Below are positions 6,157 to 8,886 of a stretch of 8,886 nt of DNA, piece by piece. The stretch covers positions 1 to 8,886 of the forward strand of contig JAJXYP010000063.1 in assembly GCA_021780545.1 (NCBI GenBank), given 5' to 3'. The notes under the pieces were generated by a model. It made no database searches. It had not been told where the DNA came from and saw only the letters and a program-made list of their open reading frames with translations. The position numbers were made by a program, and so were the translations under genes. Source of the DNA: a bacterium (lineage in GTDB: Bacteria > Patescibacteriota > Minisyncoccia > UBA6257 > 2-01-FULL-56-20). The first letter of the stretch is position 1. Every line of letters begins with the position of its first letter.

Positions 6157-7425
6157 CTATCCAAGACTCTCAAACCCATCGAGCGCGGCTGCCTTGCCGT
6201 GCTCGCGGATTTTTTCGAGCGCCTTGGCTTCGATTTGCCTGATGCGTTCCCGCGTGACGCCGAACGCTTTGCCGACCTCCTCGAGCGTATGACTGATGCC
6301 GTCCTCAAGGCCGAAACGCATCTTGAGAATCTGCTGTTCGCGCTCCGAAAGATCGATCATGATCTCTCCGATCAGGTCGCGGAGCATCGCCCGGGCCGTC
6401 GACTGCGACGGCGTCGGATTTTTTTCATCGGGAATAAAATCGGAAAGCGTCGAATCGTCTTCATCGCCGATCGGCGTCTCAATCGACAAAACCTCCTGTG
6501 AAATTTTCTGAATATGCCGCACCTTGTCGACATCAACGCCCATTTCGGCGGCAATCTCCTCGGCGAGCGGATCGCGCCCGAGCTCCTGAATCAGATGGCG
6601 GCGAATCTGCGTGTATTTCGAAATCGTCTCAACCATGTGGACCGGAATGCGGACGGTGCGCGACTGGTCGGCAAGCGCCCGCGTAATCGCCTGGCGGATC
6701 CACCAGGTCGCGTACGTCGAAAATTTGAAACCGCGACGGTAGTCGAATTTTTCCACCGCGCGGGAAAGGCCGATATTCCCCTCCTGAATGAGATCGAGGA
6801 TCGATAGATGCGGCGTCCGATTGACGTAGCGCTTCGCGATTGAAACGACAAGCCGGAGGTTCGCCTTCATGAGCCGCTGCCGCGCCTCCTCGTCCCCCTT
6901 TTCGGCGCGTTTCGCAAGATCGCGCTCCTCATCCTTCGTGAGGAGCGGGGTCTTGCCGATTTCCTTCAGGTACATCTGAACGGCATCCGGCACATCGCCC
7001 TCAAACGCCATCGAATCGTCGACTTCCTTGTCGCTCTCATCCTTCGAAAAATCGATGAGGGCGCTCGTTTCGATCACTTTGATGCCGGCCTTTTCAAGCC
7101 GATCATAAATTTCGTCGAGTAGTTCGACGTTCTCCTCGACCTTCGGAAAATAATAGAGGATTTCGTTGTCCGTCACAAAACCCCGGGGGCGGCCGCGTTC
7201 AATGAGTTCATTGATTTCATTTTCGTTCGCCTTGATCGCCCGCTCGAGTTTTGAGAGCGCTTTGGCCGGCTTCTGTTTCTTTCCGGCCTTCTGAGCTTTT
7301 GCTGAATGGCCGCTTTTGCCCGCGGCACGCTTCGCCGAGCCCGGTTTCGGTCGGTCCTTTATGTGATGCCTCCCCGGCTTGCCGCCCTTCCGCGTCGTTT
7401 TTATTGGTTTGGTCTTGCGCGCCAT
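6157..7425 (-). CDS. rpoD: Primary RNA polymerase sigma factor (sigma-70, RpoD)
   Basis: Housekeeping sigma factor that directs RNA polymerase to -35/-10 promoters. 422 residues. Residues 1-55 are an extended Lys/Ala/Gly/Pro-rich basic tail; 57-122 resemble region 1.1; region 1.2 begins at [11 protein letters not shown] (147-157). Region 2 spans about 188-262 ([48 protein letters not shown]), with the usual aromatic and Gln residues for melting and -10 recognition. Region 3 is about 263-340, and region 4 about 348-410 includes the helix-turn-helix [23 protein letters not shown] that contacts the -35 box. Between RYV and ILDLIQEGN the sequence NRTPHLS is about two residues longer than the common NRGLQF form, a feature I associate with CPR sigma factors. 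A strong promoter-like sequence lies upstream; the next gene starts 12 bases after the TAG stop. No Shine-Dalgarno is seen at the ATG; the next in-frame Met (139) would lose region 1.1. Confidence 0.97.
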   Translation of the reverse strand: MARKTKPIKTTRKGGKPGRHHIKDRPKPGSAKRAAGKSGHSAKAQKAGKKQKPAKALSKLERAIKANENEINELIERGRPRGFVTDNEILYYFPKVEENVELLDEIYDRLEKAGIKVIETSALIDFSKDESDKEVDDSMAFEGDVPDAVQMYLKEIGKTPLLTKDEERDLAKRAEKGDEEARQRLMKANLRLVVSIAKRYVNRTPHLSILDLIQEGNIGLSRAVEKFDYRRGFKFSTYATWWIRQAITRALADQSRTVRIPVHMVETISKYTQIRRHLIQELGRDPLAEEIAAEMGVDVDKVRHIQKISQEVLSIETPIGDEDDSTLSDFIPDEKNPTPSQSTARAMLRDLIGEIMIDLSEREQQILKMRFGLEDGISHTLEEVGKAFGVTRERIRQIEAKALEKIREHGKAAALDGFESLG

Positions 7426-7451
7426 TAGGAAATTAATACAAAAGTTCCTTC

Positions 7452-7480
7452 ATTATTGTTTATTTTCCGCGTTTTGGCAA
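7452..7480 (-). promoter_or_regulatory. Candidate sigma-70 promoter for rpoD
   Basis: On the minus strand TTGCCA (7475-7480, five of six matches to the -35 consensus) is separated by exactly 17 bases from AATAAT (7452-7457, five of six matches to the -10 consensus). It is the best promoter match in the window and lies in the 69-base gap between parB and rpoD. The predicted start near 7445 gives a leader of about 20 bases without a Shine-Dalgarno sequence. It would drive rpoD and, given the 12-base gap, the repeat protein downstream. Confidence 0.7.
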
Positions 7481-7494
7481 GCCCAAACCGTCCC

Positions 7495-8571
7495 TTAAAA
7501 AACCTCGCCCTCCCCCTTCCCAAGGCGCCGCAAAATATTCTCAAGCTCTTCCTGCGAATAAAACGTAATTGAAATACGCCCGGTGTTCGCGCCCTTCTTG
7601 ATCTCAACCGGCGCGCCGAGCGTGGCGGACAACGATTCTTTCATCGCCTTGATTTCCGGCGAAAGGTCGGATGCCGTTTCCGCCGCCGGGCGCTTGAACC
7701 GCTCCACGCGATCCTTGACGTCGCGGGTTGTAAGCCGGTAAAGCGAAATGTCGTCGAAGAGTTTCCGCTGGATCGCCGGATCTTCGATCGCAAGGAGTAG
7801 TCGACCGTGGCTTTCGCTGATGTCTCCCTTTTGAAGCGCCTCCTGTATAAAGGGCGGCAAATCGAGCAGGCGGACGCTGTTCGCCACCGTTTCGCGGCTC
7901 TTGCCGAGCTTTGAAGCGATCTCGCGCTGGGTCAGGTGAAATTCTTCCTGCAGACGCTGGAAAGCGCGGGCTGTTTCGATTGGGTTCAGATTTTCGCGCT
8001 GGATGTTTTCAATCACCGCGAGCTCGAGCTTCTCCCGCTCGAGATTCACGTTGCGGATGATGACCGGCACGAGGCGCAGACCGAGCATTTTCGACGCCAA
8101 GAGCCGCCGTTCGCCGGCAATCAACTGATATTCGACGTCGATGCCGCCGGCGGTTTCCTTTTCCACTTTCGTTACGACGAGCGGCTGCAACATGCCGAAT
8201 TCCCGAATCGAGTTCGCAAGATCGCGGATCGCATCCTGATTGAAATCCCGCCGGGGCTGGCTGGGGTTTGGAAAAATTTTTTCTACTTCGATCTGGTACA
8301 CCGCCTGGATTGCGGGTTCGACGGAAGCCCGCTGTTGCGCCGCAAAAACGCGATCCACCCTCGACGATTCCGCCGGTTTCGACGACGCGGATACCGACGG
8401 TGCGGACGCTGACGCTTCGACTGCCGGCGCCATGCCCGGCGGTGCTGCGGCTGCCGGCTGCGCGGCGGATTGCGCCGCGGAATCCGCCGGCGGCTGCGCC
8501 GGTTTCTGTCCGTCGCCGCCTCCCGCGTCACGGGCCGGGGGTATCAACGATTCCAATCCTTTGCCAAGCAT
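7495..8571 (-). CDS. parB: Chromosome-partitioning protein ParB (Spo0J family)
   Basis: CTP-dependent DNA clamp that loads at parS sites and, with ParA, moves sister origins apart. 358 residues. It begins with the conserved MLGKGLESLIP, typical of chromosomal ParB and implicated in ParA contact. Residues about 14-88 are an Ala/Pro/Ser/Gln-rich low-complexity linker, longer than in many ParB proteins. The N-terminal CTPase/ParB domain starts at YQIEVEKIFPNPSQPRRDF (92-110), with the GERR nucleotide motif at 153-156 and ENIQREN at 188-194. The parS-binding helix-turn-helix is at about 213-237 (LTQREIASKLGKSRETVANSVRLLDLP). A C-terminal dimerisation segment follows a linker (about 330-350). It starts 7 bases after the parA stop, so the two genes are probably translated from one mRNA. 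The start is supported by the conserved N-terminus despite no Shine-Dalgarno. Confidence 0.97.
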   Translation of the reverse strand: MLGKGLESLIPPARDAGGGDGQKPAQPPADSAAQSAAQPAAAAPPGMAPAVEASASAPSVSASSKPAESSRVDRVFAAQQRASVEPAIQAVYQIEVEKIFPNPSQPRRDFNQDAIRDLANSIREFGMLQPLVVTKVEKETAGGIDVEYQLIAGERRLLASKMLGLRLVPVIIRNVNLEREKLELAVIENIQRENLNPIETARAFQRLQEEFHLTQREIASKLGKSRETVANSVRLLDLPPFIQEALQKGDISESHGRLLLAIEDPAIQRKLFDDISLYRLTTRDVKDRVERFKRPAAETASDLSPEIKAMKESLSATLGAPVEIKKGANTGRISITFYSQEELENILRRLGKGEGEVF

Positions 8572-8578
8572 AGTTGGA

Positions 8579-8886
8579 TTAAGAAAAATTAAACTCGCCG
8601 AAATGCTCGCTTGCGGCCGCGGTTTCCGGAAGCATAAAATTGCGTTCCTGCGCGATCACCTCGGCGGCCAGTCGGCGGTATGCCGCCGCGCCGGCCGAAT
8701 CGGGCCGGTAGAGCAAAATCGGCTGCGAGAAGCTAGGCGCCTCGGCGAGCGCCACATTCCGCGGTATTTCGACGTCAAATACCGGATACGGGAAATGACT
8801 GCGAAGGTTGCGCGCAACCTCGCGGCTCAGGTGCTCGCGGCGGTCGTACATCGTGATGAGGCCGCCAGCAATCCGGAGCGGATGAC
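8579..8886 (-). CDS. parA: Chromosome-partitioning ATPase ParA (Soj), C-terminal part
   Basis: Walker-type ATPase of the ParA/MinD family that binds nucleoid DNA non-specifically and is stimulated by ParB. Only about 101 C-terminal residues are in the window; the protein starts beyond position 8886, so the P-loop is not visible. The frame continues upstream of the internal ATG at 8851 with [11 protein letters not shown], which joins [12 protein letters not shown] to give the conserved ParA block (commonly L.GVLLTMYD.RTNLS..V). It is followed by [31 protein letters not shown] and RRLAAEVI, diagnostic of ParA/Soj. The last 25 or so residues ([22 protein letters not shown]) extend past the family core. 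The TAA stop lies 7 bases before parB, forming the canonical parAB operon. The promoter is outside the window. Confidence 0.95.
   Translation of the reverse strand, partial: HPLRIAGGLITMYDRREHLSREVARNLRSHFPYPVFDVEIPRNVALAEAPSFSQPILLYRPDSAGAAAYRRLAAEVIAQERNFMLPETAAASEHFGEFNFS

Noticed and set aside
7440..7462. Short open frame MKELLY in the leader between parB and rpoD.
   Set aside because: Six codons with no regulatory hallmarks; it overlaps the predicted -10 element and is probably chance.
1..8886. parS centromere sites (TGTTTCACGTGAAACA-like) and DnaA boxes (TTATCCACA), expected if parAB marks an origin region.
   Set aside because: I found no convincing match by eye. TTATCC-containing spots near 2130 and 2255 deviate in the following bases. 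The origin may lie outside the window.

Overview
The window is a compact, gene-dense stretch of bacterial chromosome (about 55-60% G+C by eye). It most resembles a Candidate Phyla Radiation / Patescibacteria genome, probably a Parcubacteria-like lineage. The reasons are an RpoD whose region 2 carries a two-residue-longer segment that I associate with CPR sigma factors, a very short ribosomal protein S18, a valyl-tRNA synthetase that stops before the usual C-terminal coiled coil, gene starts without Shine-Dalgarno sequences, and a multidomain protein (4306-6144) of a family I remember only from Parcubacteria-type genomes. This placement is inference, because no rRNA gene is present. UGA is used as a normal stop, in the PAP2 gene.

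Layout: the plus strand holds only the 3' end of valS (1-553). Everything else is on the minus strand. In the direction of transcription the order is parA (5' end outside the window), parB, rpoD, a large protein with solenoid repeats, gyrB, secE, nusG, rpsR and a PAP2-family membrane phosphatase. The phosphatase gene converges on valS and overlaps its last 38 bases. Gaps are 7-81 bases, and no gene-free stretch exceeds 100 bases. Candidate sigma-70 promoters lie in the three larger gaps, before rpoD, gyrB and secE. This suggests four transcription units: parA-parB; rpoD plus the repeat protein; gyrB; and secE-nusG-rpsR-PAP2.

Functionally the block is housekeeping: chromosome segregation (ParA/ParB), transcription initiation (RpoD), DNA supercoiling (GyrB), protein export (SecE), transcription elongation and coupling (NusG), translation (S18, ValRS) and probably cell-envelope lipid phosphate recycling (PAP2). 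parAB together with gyrB is compatible with a position near the replication origin, but I see no DnaA boxes or parS sites.

The one non-housekeeping gene is the 612-residue protein between rpoD and gyrB. It has a conserved but uncharacterised CPR-type core and a C-terminal array of 21-residue leucine-rich units. These are encoded by nearly identical 63-bp direct repeats (4360-4711), which points to recent in-frame expansion. It is the best candidate in the window for undescribed biology.
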